A DNA stretch of 64,000 nt from Nocardia wallacei (GCF_014466955.1 NZ_AP023396.1:1240001-1304000); one strand, 5' to 3'; positions 38,304 to 47,219 are shown, counted from the stretch's first letter. Translations and numbers: made by a program. The notes: generated by a model from the letters alone, not told the origin.

Positions 38304-39527
38304 TCAGCGTGCGGTGACGAAGCCCTGCGCGACCAGCCAGTCGCGAGCGACGTCGGCCGGTTCCTGGCCCTCGACGTCCACCTTGCGGTTGAGTTCGGTG
38401 ATGCTCTCGTTGGTCAGCTGCGCGGTGATCGGGGCCATCACCTCGGCGACCTGAGGATGTGCGGTGGCGAAGGATTCGCGCATCACCAGCGCCGCGTTGT
38501 ACTTCGGGAAGAACTTCAGATCGTCGTCCAGCAGTTTCAGGTTCAGGGCCGGGATGCGGCCGTCGGTGGCGGCCACCGAACCGAACTGGCAGGTGCCGTC
38601 GGCCGTCGCCGGGTACACCAGCGAATCCTGCATGACCTGCTTGCGCACCTTGCCCATGTCGACGCCGTACTTGCGGACCAGGCCGGGGAAGCCGTCCTGC
38701 CGGACGCTGAATTCGGTTCCGACACAGGTGGTTCCGGTGGCCGGGTCGGTGTTCACCAGGCGGGCGTAGTCCGACAGGGTGGTGGCGCCGGTCCGCTGCT
38801 GGGCCGGTCCGCTGGTGACGAGCGCGTAGGTGTTGTTCATCGGGGCCAGGTCGGCCCACACCATGCCGTGCTCGGCGCGGTCCTGGTCGCGGACCGCCTC
38901 GAACTGCGCGACCGAATCCGGGACGGGGGTCTCGTTGCCGAGGTAGTTGATCCAGCCGGTGCCGGTGTAGTCGAACGCGACATCGACCTGCCCGTGCAGT
39001 TGGGCATCGCGCAGGCTGTTGGAGCCGGTGATGGCGGTCAGGTCGCGGACCTCCGCCCCGGCGGCGCTGAGCGCGAATTCGATCAGGTAGCCCAGGATGA
39101 TCTGCTCGGTGAAGTCCTTGGAGCCCACGATGACTCGCACCCCGTCGAGTTCGGGGACAGGCTGAATGCTGCCGGGCCCGACCCGCAACGGCACCGCGCC
39201 CCCGGCCTCCAGCCCGCATCCGCACAGCAGCAGCCCCACCGCAGTCAGCGCGGCTATTGCCTTGGCCCCCACCGAGACAGGCCGTTGCCGCGCCGACGCG
39301 GACCGTCGCCTTGCCGCCGAGGTCTGTCGCCTTGCCGCCGAGGTCTGTTGGCTTGCTGGCGTGGGTTGTTGGTGTGCTGCTGTGGGCGGTTGGTTCGCTG
39401 GCGTGAGGTGTTGGTGTGCCGTTGTAGGCGGTTGGCTTGCTGGCGTGGGGGGTTGGCCTGCCGCTGTCGGCCATCGCCGCGCCGGCGCAGGCGGTGGAGT
39501 TCGTGACGGGAAGTTGGGAGTGCTCAT
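38304..39527 (-). CDS. Glycine-betaine-type ABC transporter substrate-binding lipoprotein
   Basis: A 407-residue ProX/OpuAC-type protein. The binding domain begins VRVIVGSKDFTEQIILGYL and ends ARDWLVAQGFV. A lipobox LLLCGC precedes it, but about 85 residues rich in Pro, Gln, Thr and Ala lie before the hydrophobic segment, including seven heptapeptide repeats. A GTG at 39272 would give a normal lipoprotein signal (322 residues) but lacks a ribosome binding site; the ATG at 39527 has GAGGGGG and overlaps the permease stop (ATGA), so it is preferred. Last gene of the operon. Confidence 0.85.
   Translation of the reverse strand: MSTPNFPSRTPPPAPARRWPTAAGQPPTPASQPPTTAHQHLTPANQPPTAAHQQPTPASQQTSAARRQTSAARRRSASARQRPVSVGAKAIAALTAVGLLLCGCGLEAGGAVPLRVGPGSIQPVPELDGVRVIVGSKDFTEQIILGYLIEFALSAAGAEVRDLTAITGSNSLRDAQLHGQVDVAFDYTGTGWINYLGNETPVPDSVAQFEAVRDQDRAEHGMVWADLAPMNNTYALVTSGPAQQRTGATTLSDYARLVNTDPATGTTCVGTEFSVRQDGFPGLVRKYGVDMGKVRKQVMQDSLVYPATADGTCQFGSVAATDGRIPALNLKLLDDDLKFFPKYNAALVMRESFATAHPQVAEVMAPITAQLTNESITELNRKVDVEGQEPADVARDWLVAQGFVTAR
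39309..39455 (-). repeat. Seven 21-bp tandem repeats near the start of the betaine-binding protein gene
   Basis: Seven 21-base units encode heptapeptides QPPTPAS, QPPTTAH, QHLTPAN, QPPTAAH, QQPTPAS, QQTSAAR and RQTSAAR. They form a disordered stretch before the putative lipoprotein signal. Confidence 0.88.
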
Positions 39528-40282
39528 CGCAGCCCCCTCGGTCCGAGGAAGCGTTCGGCGAGGGCGCCGAGCCAATCCACCAGGAGGGCCAGGGCGACGG
39601 CGAGGAGTGCGCCTACCCATAGCGTTACGTTGTCGCGCAGTTTGTAGCCGGTGTCGATAAGGATGCCCAGGCCGCCCGCGCTGACCAGGAACGACAGCGT
39701 CGCGGTGCCGACCGCCAGCACCAGCGAGGTGCGCAGGCCGGCCAGGATGTAGGGCACCGCGAGCGGAAACTCGATGCGGCGCAACACCGTAACGGCCGAC
39801 ATGCCCTGGCCGCGTCCGGCGTCCACGAGCGTCGGATCGACCTGCTGGTAGCCGAGGATGGTGTTGCGCAGCACCGGAAGCAGCGAATACAGCGCGATCG
39901 GCCCCACGCCGACCCAGAAGCCGGTGTGCTCGGTCCACAGGTAGGTCAGCACGATGAGCCCGATCGTGGGCGCGGCCGAACCCAGGTTCGCGATACCCAC
40001 GAACAGCGGCGCCGCCCGCCGGTATCGGGCGCGCGTCAGCAGCGTGCCCAGCGGTACCGCCACCAGCACGACGATCACCATGACGGTCAGGGTGATGACC
40101 ACGTGCTCGCGGGTGGCGGTGGCGATGTTGTCGGCGTTCATGCTGGCCTGCTGGGTGGCGGTCAGCGTGCGGCCGAATCCCCACCAGAGCACGCCGACGG
40201 CCAGCGCGAGCGCCAGCAGCGGCTGGGCGAACAGTCGGATGCGTTCGGCCCGCCGCTCCGGGTGCCCAGTGGCGACGCTCAT
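39524..40282 (-). CDS. Glycine-betaine-type ABC transporter permease (second)
   Basis: A 252-residue OpuCB/ProW-type permease. The conserved loop VDAGRGQGMSAVTVLRRIEF and the VLRNTILGYQQVDP segment are present, with about six helices. It overlaps the ATPase stop and the binding-protein start by four bases each. The N-terminus adds about 45 mostly polar residues before the transport domain proper. Confidence 0.9.
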   Translation of the reverse strand: MSVATGHPERRAERIRLFAQPLLALALAVGVLWWGFGRTLTATQQASMNADNIATATREHVVITLTVMVIVVLVAVPLGTLLTRARYRRAAPLFVGIANLGSAAPTIGLIVLTYLWTEHTGFWVGVGPIALYSLLPVLRNTILGYQQVDPTLVDAGRGQGMSAVTVLRRIEFPLAVPYILAGLRTSLVLAVGTATLSFLVSAGGLGILIDTGYKLRDNVTLWVGALLAVALALLVDWLGALAERFLGPRGLR

Positions 40283-41466
40283 GTCCGCGGGCCCGGTTCG
40301 GTTGTGGCGCTGGTGTGTTCGGCGCGCATCTCGGACAGGTGCGCCACCAGGGTGTCGATGGTGATCAGGCCCGCGTATTCGCCGCGACGGCCGGTGACGA
40401 CGGCGTGGGCGTTGCTCTCGGCCAGCAGCACCTCGAGCGCCCCCTGCAGCGACGAGCGCAGCGCGACCGTGCCGGTGACGGGCAGCCCGGCCGCGCGCAG
40501 CGAGGTCGCCTGCGCGAGCAGGGCATCCGAGACCCACCGCAGCGGACGGCGTTGGGCGTCGAGCACCAGGCCCCATTTCCACTCCCGCTCGGCGAGCGCG
40601 GCGCGCAGCGGCTGCACCTCGTCGGATTCCAGGGCGGTGGGGCACTGCCCGAGCGCCACGTCCTGCACCCGGACCAGCGTGAGCTGCTTGAGCGCGGCGT
40701 CGGCGCCGACGAATCCGGCCACCGTCTCGTCGGCCGGTTCGGCCAGGATCGCGGCGGGGGTGTCGTACTGCAGAATCCGGGACCGGTTGCCCAGCACCGC
40801 GATTCGGTCACCGAGCTTGACCGCCTCGTTGAAATCGTGGGTGACGAACACGATCGTCTTGTGCAGTTCGGCCTGCAGGCGCAGCAACTCGTCCTGCAGC
40901 AGGCCGCGGGTGATCGGGTCGACGGCGCCGAACGGCTCGTCCATCAGCAGCACCGGCGGGTCGGCGGCCAGCGCCCGGGCCACGCCGACGCGCTGCTGCT
41001 GCCCGCCGGACAGCTGGCGCGGGTAGCGGTCGCGGAAGGTGGCGGGGTCCAGCCCGACCAGTTCGAGCATCTCGTCGACGCGGATGGCGATCCGCGCGCG
41101 GTTCCAGCCGAGCAGCCCGGGCACCGTCGCGATATTGCGCGCCACCGTCATGTGCGGGAACAGCCCGGCCTGCTGGATCGAATAGCCGACCTGCCGGCGC
41201 AGCTGGTCGGCGTTCACCGCGGTCACGTCGCGTCCGGCGATGGTGATGGTGCCCGACGTCGGCTCGATGAGGCGGTTGATCATGCGCATGGTGGTGGTCT
41301 TGCCGCAGCCCGACGGGCCCACGAATACCACGATCTCACCGGCGGGAATGGTGAGCGAGATGTTGTCGACGGCCGGATCCCGTTGTCCCGGATAGTGTTT
41401 GGTCACCGAGTCGAGGACGATCTCGGCGCGGGGATGCTCCGCGGCGGCGGGTGCGGTCTCAGTCAC
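40279..41466 (-). CDS. Glycine-betaine-type ABC transporter ATPase with CBS domains
   Basis: A 395-residue ATPase. Walker A is GPSGCGKTT, the signature LSGGQQQR, Walker B LLMDEPFGAVD, and the His switch VFVTHDF. The C-terminal 150 residues contain paired CBS-like segments (VSDALLAQATSLRAAGL, HAVVTGRRGEYAGLI), as in OpuA, where CBS domains sense ionic strength. This supports a role in osmoprotection. Overlaps in both directions show an operon. Confidence 0.93.
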   Translation of the reverse strand: MTETAPAAAEHPRAEIVLDSVTKHYPGQRDPAVDNISLTIPAGEIVVFVGPSGCGKTTTMRMINRLIEPTSGTITIAGRDVTAVNADQLRRQVGYSIQQAGLFPHMTVARNIATVPGLLGWNRARIAIRVDEMLELVGLDPATFRDRYPRQLSGGQQQRVGVARALAADPPVLLMDEPFGAVDPITRGLLQDELLRLQAELHKTIVFVTHDFNEAVKLGDRIAVLGNRSRILQYDTPAAILAEPADETVAGFVGADAALKQLTLVRVQDVALGQCPTALESDEVQPLRAALAEREWKWGLVLDAQRRPLRWVSDALLAQATSLRAAGLPVTGTVALRSSLQGALEVLLAESNAHAVVTGRRGEYAGLITIDTLVAHLSEMRAEHTSATTEPGPRT

Positions 41467-42109
41467 GGATTCCCCTCGCAGTGGTGAGCCGGCCGACGAG
41501 CACGAGCACGGCGTCGAGCAGCAGCGCCAGCACGATGATCAGCACCGTGCCCGTCAGCGCCATCGGCACCGCGGTGGGGCTGCCGAGCCGGGCCAGGCCG
41601 GAGAAGATCAGGTTGCCCAGACCCGGGCCCTTGGCGTAGGCGGCCATGGCGAGAATGCCCATGCTCAGCTGGGTGCTGACCCGGATGCCCGCCAGGATCG
41701 ACGGCCACGCCAGCGGCAGTTCGATGCGGGCCAGGATGCGCAGGCGGTTCATGCCCACGCCGCGCGCGGCATCGGCGACGGCCGGGTCGACGCCGGCCAG
41801 GCCGATGATGGTGTTGCGCAGGATCGGCAGCAGCGCGTACAGCACCAGGGCCACGACGGTCGGCGCGACACCCAGGCCCAGGGCCGGAATGAGCAGGCCC
41901 AGCAGGGCGAACGAGGGCACCGTCAGGATGATGCTGGCGGCCGCTGTGGACAGCGCCGAACCCCACGGGCTGCGGTGCACCGCGATACCGGCCAGCACGG
42001 CCACCACGGTGGCGAGCAGCACCGACTGCACGACGGCGGAGACGTGCAGGTAGGAATCGGTCAGCAGCTGGTTTCGGTGGTCGACGACGAAGGTCCACAG
42101 CGTGTCCAG
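41459..42109 (-). CDS. Glycine-betaine-type ABC transporter permease (first), possible CTG start
   Basis: A 216-residue permease if started at the CTG of 42109; conserved sequence begins at once (LDTLWTFVVDHRNQLLTDSY). GGGAGGG lies six bases upstream, but no ATG, GTG or TTG occurs in frame until a GTG at 42217, which would add 36 residues with no hydrophobic or family features. The loop ADAARGVGMNRLRILARIEL and LLPILRNTIIGLAGVDP define the family. The stop overlaps the ATPase start by eight bases. The start remains uncertain between 42109 and 42217. Confidence 0.85.
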   Translation of the reverse strand: MDTLWTFVVDHRNQLLTDSYLHVSAVVQSVLLATVVAVLAGIAVHRSPWGSALSTAAASIILTVPSFALLGLLIPALGLGVAPTVVALVLYALLPILRNTIIGLAGVDPAVADAARGVGMNRLRILARIELPLAWPSILAGIRVSTQLSMGILAMAAYAKGPGLGNLIFSGLARLGSPTAVPMALTGTVLIIVLALLLDAVLVLVGRLTTARGIRD

Positions 42110-42580
42110 GGTCAGCCCTCCCGCATCCTCGACGTCCGGGCAGAGTGTAGCGACACAGAAGGGGACGGTATGGCATTTCCGGCGGTTTGTCGCGGTAGCG
42201 CCATCCGGTCCGGACACTCGGCGGTCGTTCCCGCGAATCGGGCTGCGGCCCTGGTCGTTCCGCCGTTGGAGGCCGAATGACGGCGCAACCGGACACAGTG
42301 GGACAGCTATGCCTCTTGACGGTCGGCCCGGCGGCTCGGGATGCTCATCCGGCCGTCCTGCGCAGTGCGGCCAGTAATGCCCGGCGGGGACGGCACGAGC
42401 AGACGATCGCACCATGCCGGTGCGGACGGCGCGTGCCGACAGGGCACGGCTGCCTCCCGGCGGCAGCGGACCGGCGGTCGATGCGCACCGACCGCCGGTT
42501 TCGCGTACTGCCGCCCCGTCGGGAACCGCGAGGCTCTCCCGGTCGTCTTACTCTGTGACGGCCCGGGGAGGGGAGCGGAG
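42110..42580. other. Divergent intergenic region between betaine operon and CHAP gene
   Basis: If the first permease starts at 42109, 471 bases contain no recognised gene; open frames on both strands lack family features. The region presumably holds the promoters of the ABC operon and of the CHAP-protein gene. A long purine-rich run (GGGGAGGGGAGCGGAG) precedes the ATG at 42581. Confidence 0.4.
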
Positions 42581-43174
42581 ATGACAGGACGCACGCGGAC
42601 GCGATCGTGGTGGCTCGTGGCGGGGGTGATAATCGTGCTCGCCGTCGTCGCGGTGGGCGGGGTGTGGTGGCAGCATAGTTCGGGCCCGCGGCCGATCGCC
42701 GGTGAGCGGCTCACGGCCTTCCCCGATATCGACTCCTCCGGGCTGGATCCCGGCCGGTCCCGGATCATCGCCGTGGCCCGCGCCGAATTCGCCCACCCCG
42801 GCGACGGGCGCAAGTACGCCGAAGGGGTCGAGGAGGCGTGGTGCGCCGACTTCGTCAGCTGGGTGCTGCGGGAGGCCGGAATGCCGCTGGCCAACCCGAA
42901 TTCTGGGTCGTGGCGCATACCCGGCGTCTACACGCTGCAGGAGTACTACGAGTCCGAGCAGCGGTTCGCCGCCGCCGATTCCGGCTACCAGCCGCGCCCC
43001 GGCGACGTGGTGCTCTACGACAGCAGCAGCCCGTTCGGTCAGCACACCAATATCGTGCTCGCCGCCGACGCCGCCACCCTCACCACGATCGGCGGAAACG
43101 AGCAGGGCGATATCAGAATTCACCGTTACATCCGGGCCGAGGTACCGGGTATGGTCGGGTTCGGTCGTTCCTGA
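42581..43174 (+). CDS. CHAP-domain protein with N-terminal membrane anchor
   Basis: A 197-residue protein. Residues 10-30 form one membrane helix (WWLVAGVIIVLAVVAVGGVW), placing the rest outside the cell. The CHAP amidase/peptidase residues are Cys88 in EEAWCADFVSW, His155 in FGQHTNIVL and Asn173 in IGGNEQ. It likely trims peptidoglycan peptides. Ribosome binding site GGGGAGCGGAG. It stands alone, so its partners are unknown. Confidence 0.88.
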   Translation: MTGRTRTRSWWLVAGVIIVLAVVAVGGVWWQHSSGPRPIAGERLTAFPDIDSSGLDPGRSRIIAVARAEFAHPGDGRKYAEGVEEAWCADFVSWVLREAGMPLANPNSGSWRIPGVYTLQEYYESEQRFAAADSGYQPRPGDVVLYDSSSPFGQHTNIVLAADAATLTTIGGNEQGDIRIHRYIRAEVPGMVGFGRS

Positions 43175-43347
43175 AACGGATCCGCCCGCGGGGGCTGTCA
43201 CCGAGCGGTGGGTGAGGTGCATCGCGCACATCTCGGCCTACGATGGACCCGGCGGTGCCCGGCAGCGCCGCCGTCGCGGTCCCTGTCCTGCTGCCCCCTC
43301 ATCGGCAGGACGGGGATCCGCATCGCACGGCGAGGTTTCGGGAGCTC

Positions 43348-44469
43348 ATGCGACAGTCCACTGAAGACCCTTCCACCTGGATCGACTACGCGGATTTCGG
43401 TGAGCGTTTCGTCCGGCACGCGGTGACGCGGGCGCGCATCGAGGCCGCGGTCTCCGGGGTGGCCGGGCGCGGGATGACGATCGGCCCGTTCTCGGTCGGG
43501 CCCGCCGGGCTGGCCGGATTCGTCGCCGAGGGCAGTGTGGGCAAGCCGATCATCGCGCGCAGCGGGCCGCAGGTCACCTTCGAGGTGCGGGTGCCGGTGT
43601 CGCTGCACGTCACCATCACTCTGGGCGGTCAGCGCCTGCGGCTGGAGGCCATAGTCGAGATCGATCTGACGCTGCACGCGCGTACCGCCGCGCCGCTGCT
43701 GATCGTCATCGACATACCCCCGGTCACCGCGCCGGACGTCAGTTTCGTGGTACGGGCCCAAGCCATCGGCGCGGCCTTCGAATTGCTGCTGGACCCCATC
43801 GCGGTGCTGGTGCAGCGCGAGGTCGCCCACCGGATCAACGCCCTCCTCGCCGACCCCGCCGCCCGCCGCGGGCGGGTCTTCGACGTCGAGGCGATCATGA
43901 ACGGCACCCGATCCGAGCATCTCGGGCGGGAGAGCCTCGACTGGATCGGTTACGACGAGTTCGGGCGGCGGTTCTTTCCGCTCATCGTCACCGCGGAACG
44001 AGTGCGCGAGGTGGTGGACCGCCTCGCCGGGCGGCCCATCGAGATCGGGCCGCTGCGCACCGGGCCGCGCGAGGCGGCGACGGTGGAGGTCAGAGGAGCG
44101 GTCCGGGTGCCGCGCCTGGCAGAGCGGGAAGGCGAGGATCCGGTGTCCTTCGATCTGGTGATTCCCGTGGGGCTGGACATCACCGTCGATGTGCTGAAAG
44201 CCAATCGGTACCGGGCTGAGGTGGAGATTCCGCTCGTGCTCGAAGCCCGGGCCGCCGACCCCCTACTGATCGTCATCGACACGTCCGCTCCCGACCCCCA
44301 CGCCATCTCCGTCGACCTGCGTGCCGAGGGCTGGCGGGCCAAGGCGTTGGGGCGGGTCGGGCAGATTCGTCAACAGATCGCTACCCAGGTCGCTGCGGTC
44401 ATCCGGAACGAACTGGCTGATCCCGCCGGGCGGACGATCGACGTTCAGGCGCGTATCGACGGGGTGTAG
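43348..44469 (+). CDS. Protein with two copies of an unknown domain
   Basis: A 373-residue protein built from two homologous halves. The first begins WIDYADFGERFVRHAVTRAR and the second WIGYDEFGRRFFPLIVTAER; both then have an IGP motif, long beta-rich stretches with V-L-I-V-I-D, and an amphipathic helix. The layout suggests a lipid-binding or beta-sandwich fold but no family was recognised. GGGAG precedes the ATG at 43348, preferred over an ATG 35 codons upstream. A decayed copy of the second half lies at 47083-47219. Confidence 0.72.
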   Translation: MRQSTEDPSTWIDYADFGERFVRHAVTRARIEAAVSGVAGRGMTIGPFSVGPAGLAGFVAEGSVGKPIIARSGPQVTFEVRVPVSLHVTITLGGQRLRLEAIVEIDLTLHARTAAPLLIVIDIPPVTAPDVSFVVRAQAIGAAFELLLDPIAVLVQREVAHRINALLADPAARRGRVFDVEAIMNGTRSEHLGRESLDWIGYDEFGRRFFPLIVTAERVREVVDRLAGRPIEIGPLRTGPREAATVEVRGAVRVPRLAEREGEDPVSFDLVIPVGLDITVDVLKANRYRAEVEIPLVLEARAADPLLIVIDTSAPDPHAISVDLRAEGWRAKALGRVGQIRQQIATQVAAVIRNELADPAGRTIDVQARIDGV

Positions 44470-44493
44470 GGGGCGCGCACTCGTCCTGGGAGC

Positions 44494-44742
44494 CTAATAG
44501 TTTCGTCCGCTGTCCGGCTTGATCTTTCCGGCGCGGACCAGCGTGTACCACGCCGCACTCTTACGCGGGCAATCTTGCACCGGGCAGTCCCGGTGCTGCT
44601 GCATGATCCGGTGCGCGTGGCTAGTAGTCAGTGGCTCGGCCGGGGCTTGATGCGCCCAGCCAACTGTTTGGTGCTCACGCGCGAGCCGTTCCTGGATGTC
44701 ATCCACGGTCTGGCCGGCCGTGTCCTTGCGCCACCAGTTCAT
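44494..44742 (-). CDS. Small protein with RIMQQHR-Cys motif (module B)
   Basis: An 82-residue protein. The C-terminal half, AHRIMQQHRDCPVQDCPRKS, is closely related to the tail of the adjacent 219-residue protein (RIMQQHRGCRADSCRRKSAA). Cys53 and Cys58 are kept, followed by LVRAGKIKP. The paired cysteines within a basic helix could bind metal. It lies 8 bases downstream of its larger relative and is probably co-transcribed. No known family. Confidence 0.6.
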   Translation of the reverse strand: MNWWRKDTAGQTVDDIQERLAREHQTVGWAHQAPAEPLTTSHAHRIMQQHRDCPVQDCPRKSAAWYTLVRAGKIKPDSGRNY

Positions 44743-44750
44743 TTTCCGCC

Positions 44751-45410
44751 CTATCCCTCGGAACCGGGGGACAGGCGTACTGAGGACACGTGTTCTTCGG
44801 CGTCGGCCGCCAGACCATCGAGCACGGCTATCAACGTCTGAAGATCGACTCCGGACGGTGGTGACGATTCGGCCGACGACCAGTAGGGGATGCCGCGCGC
44901 CGCGGCTCGCTCGCGCAGCGTCTCCACCGGCGGAACGATCTTCCCCTCCCGGACCAGGCACCTGTACGCGGCCGACTTACGCCGACAGGAATCAGCACGA
45001 CATCCCCTGTGCTGCTGCATGATTCGCTGGGCTTCGGTCACGGTAAGCGGATGGTGGGGATATGCGTGTTCAAGATCGGCGAGGCTCGGCAGCGCAAGGG
45101 GCCACGTATTCGGTGGCCGGACCGTCTCCAGGATGAACGAGTCACAGATCCTGGACGGCATGTTGTCGATCGTGTCGAGGTCGTACGCGACGATCGCATC
45201 GACCCCGAGGCCCGCGGCGATTCCCAACCCGTACCCGATCGGGTCCGGATGGTCTGCGGGTGGACGCACCGTGTAGAGGCAGACATATCCCAGCTCGGCG
45301 GCATGGTCCTGCGCGAGTATCGCGTGCCGTGGGGCTTCGAGGTCCGACACGTCGCCGCGGACCAGGCATGCGGCAGTGGGCTTGGTTGCGTTCTCTTCCT
45401 CGAGACTCAT
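44751..45410 (-). CDS. Resolvase-like-fold protein with Cys-motif tail (module B)
   Basis: A 219-residue protein. Residues about 10-100 (KPTAACLVRGDVSD, LGY, VDAIVAYDLDTID) follow the secondary-structure order of a serine-resolvase catalytic domain but lack a recognisable recombinase active site. Residues 127-160 carry the RIMQQHR-Cys137-Cys142 motif shared with the downstream 82-residue protein. The gene is divergent from an XRE-TPR regulator (215-base gap). The same pairing of regulator and PTA-D-x-SD protein occurs at 24.7-26.7 kb. Confidence 0.62.
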   Translation of the reverse strand: MSLEEENATKPTAACLVRGDVSDLEAPRHAILAQDHAAELGYVCLYTVRPPADHPDPIGYGLGIAAGLGVDAIVAYDLDTIDNMPSRICDSFILETVRPPNTWPLALPSLADLEHAYPHHPLTVTEAQRIMQQHRGCRADSCRRKSAAYRCLVREGKIVPPVETLRERAAARGIPYWSSAESSPPSGVDLQTLIAVLDGLAADAEEHVSSVRLSPGSEG

Positions 45411-45625
45411 GACTTCCTCTCAGCTCGTCCTTCGGGGCGGCCCGCCACCGCCGGAAAGCTGTGCGCCATCGGCCAGTTGGAGAGGGTGGATCGACCGACG
45501 TGCAGGAATGGAATTGCATCAACCCAGCGGCGGGGCAGGTTGAACAGTGCGTGTTCGAGGCGTCGCCAAGGGACAGGAAAAGGACAACCGACGCACGACC
45601 AGGCCAGAGGACCTACCCTCGGGGT

Positions 45626-46792
45626 ATGACGACTGCTGGTGAAGCGATAGCACGCGAGCGGAAGCTGGCGGGTCTCACACAGCGCGGCTTGGCGAACCGG
45701 ATCACCTACAGTCTGAGTCTCGTCAAAGCCGTTGAGCAGAAACGTGAACCAGCCAGTCCCGGCATGATCTCCGCCGTGGCGAGAGCGCTGCGCATTCTGC
45801 CGGAGCAACTGACCGGAGCGCCCTACGACGATGGCAAGCCGATGTCCGACGCCGTGAACGGGATCACCGCGCTGCTGGCGGAGGGCCGCTACGCCAGAGC
45901 CGAGGAGCCGCTACCGCTGGATGCCATCGAGGCGAAGCTGAACGAGGCCCGGCGCCTGTATCGGGCGGATCGTACGAGGCAGACCATCGAGATGCTGCCG
46001 GGCATCATTCGCCAGATTCACGGAGCTGTCCAGACAATGACAGGTGATGCCCAGCGCCGAGCGTATTCGCAGCTCGCGTGGGCATACATATTCGCCGAAT
46101 GGGCCGCGCGGCGAGTCGGCCAAACCCGGCTGGCCATCCCGGCGCTGGACCTGGCCGACCACTACGCGCCGAAGGGGGATGACCCGCACTACGGCGACTT
46201 CTCGATGCTCGCCCGCGCCCGTGTACTCACTCACATCGGCGAGTCGGGCGTCGCGGGCCAGCTGATCGACACGGTCATCGAACGTGCGGAGGCGGACACG
46301 ACGACCACCGGCCTCGTCATGACCGGCTACTCGCATCTGGCTGCTTGTATCAATGAGGCTCGGAAGTTGAACTACGCCAACGCCGTATCGCATGTGGACG
46401 CGGCACGGGAGTACGCGGATCGCACCGGCGAGACAGATGTGTACATGACTTCGTTCGGGCCGTTGAACGTCGAATTCCATCGGCACGCAATCGAACTCGA
46501 GTCGGGCGACCCACACAAAGCGGCCCGCGAAGGAACACAGCTGACCATCCCGAGCGGGTACGACAAACCGACACGAATCGGACACCATTGGCAGGACAAC
46601 GCTCGTGCGTGGTTGATGGCCGGCAATCCCGACAAAGCCCTCGTAGCGTTGAACAAGGCGCGGGCAGTCGCGCCGCAACAGACACGACTGCATCCCTCGG
46701 TGCGGGAGACTCTGCACGGGATCGCCGCGGCCCAACGACGGAGAAGTGAATCGTTGGTGGGCTTCGCCTCCTGGTTGGGGACTTCCCTCTAA
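45626..46792 (+). CDS. XRE-type helix-turn-helix regulator with helical-repeat C-terminus (module B)
   Basis: A 388-residue protein. The XRE domain is at the N-terminus (AIARERKLAGLTQRGLANRI, then YSLSLVKAVEQKREPASPG). The remaining 300 residues are helical and repeat-like, with segments such as LDLADHYAPKGDDPHYGDF. An upstream in-frame start would add 55 residues that run through the intergenic region, so the ATG at 45626 was chosen. It is divergent from the resolvase-like gene and probably controls it. The end of the gene is followed by a decayed duplicate region. Confidence 0.85.
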   Translation: MTTAGEAIARERKLAGLTQRGLANRITYSLSLVKAVEQKREPASPGMISAVARALRILPEQLTGAPYDDGKPMSDAVNGITALLAEGRYARAEEPLPLDAIEAKLNEARRLYRADRTRQTIEMLPGIIRQIHGAVQTMTGDAQRRAYSQLAWAYIFAEWAARRVGQTRLAIPALDLADHYAPKGDDPHYGDFSMLARARVLTHIGESGVAGQLIDTVIERAEADTTTTGLVMTGYSHLAACINEARKLNYANAVSHVDAAREYADRTGETDVYMTSFGPLNVEFHRHAIELESGDPHKAAREGTQLTIPSGYDKPTRIGHHWQDNARAWLMAGNPDKALVALNKARAVAPQQTRLHPSVRETLHGIAAAQRRRSESLVGFASWLGTSL

Positions 46793-47082
46793 CGAGCCCT
46801 ACATCGACTCCAACGCTCGCGGACCGTCCAGGCGACGGCCGCGGAACTGGGGCTGTACAACCCCAGAGCGGTGAAAGCGAAGACCTCGCAGTCTGGTACG
46901 GGTGTCGAAGCTGCCCTAGGCTGGAATTGGGGTGGCGAGGAGAACGCCTTCCATCCGCTGTCCCACTGCGATGGAGTGAGCACAGCGTGGTTCGGTGAGC
47001 GCGGAGAACAGCTCGGTTACGGCGTCGTTCACGGCCGCCCATGCTACGCCCGGTATTTCGCGGAGAGTATGGCTGCTGGAGA
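46793..47082. other. Intergenic stretch after XRE regulator gene
   Basis: No gene was recognised here. A near-perfect palindrome, TGGGGCTGTACAACCCCA (46848-46865), lies about 55 bases beyond the regulator stop and could be a terminator or a binding site. The stretch leads into the gene remnant at 47083. Confidence 0.35.
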
Positions 47083-47219
47083 TGATTTCGGGCGGCGGTT
47101 CTTCCCTTGATAGTTACCGCTGACCGCGTGCGTGAGGTGGTGGAAGTGAGCGGGCGGTTCGGGTGCGGCGGCTGGCAGGGCGGGAGGGCGTGGATCCGGT
47201 GTCTTTCGATCGGGTAATC
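47083..47219 (+). pseudogene. Decayed partial copy of the duplicated-domain gene
   Basis: The sequence reads as the second domain of the 43348-44469 gene: FGRRFFP, then with a one-base deletion LIVTADRVREVV, then after a gap of some 50 to 60 bases RVRRLAGREGVDPVSF. It corresponds to about 43960-44165 of the intact gene. Flanking parts cannot be aligned with confidence. Stop codons and the deletion show it is not functional. Confidence 0.8.
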
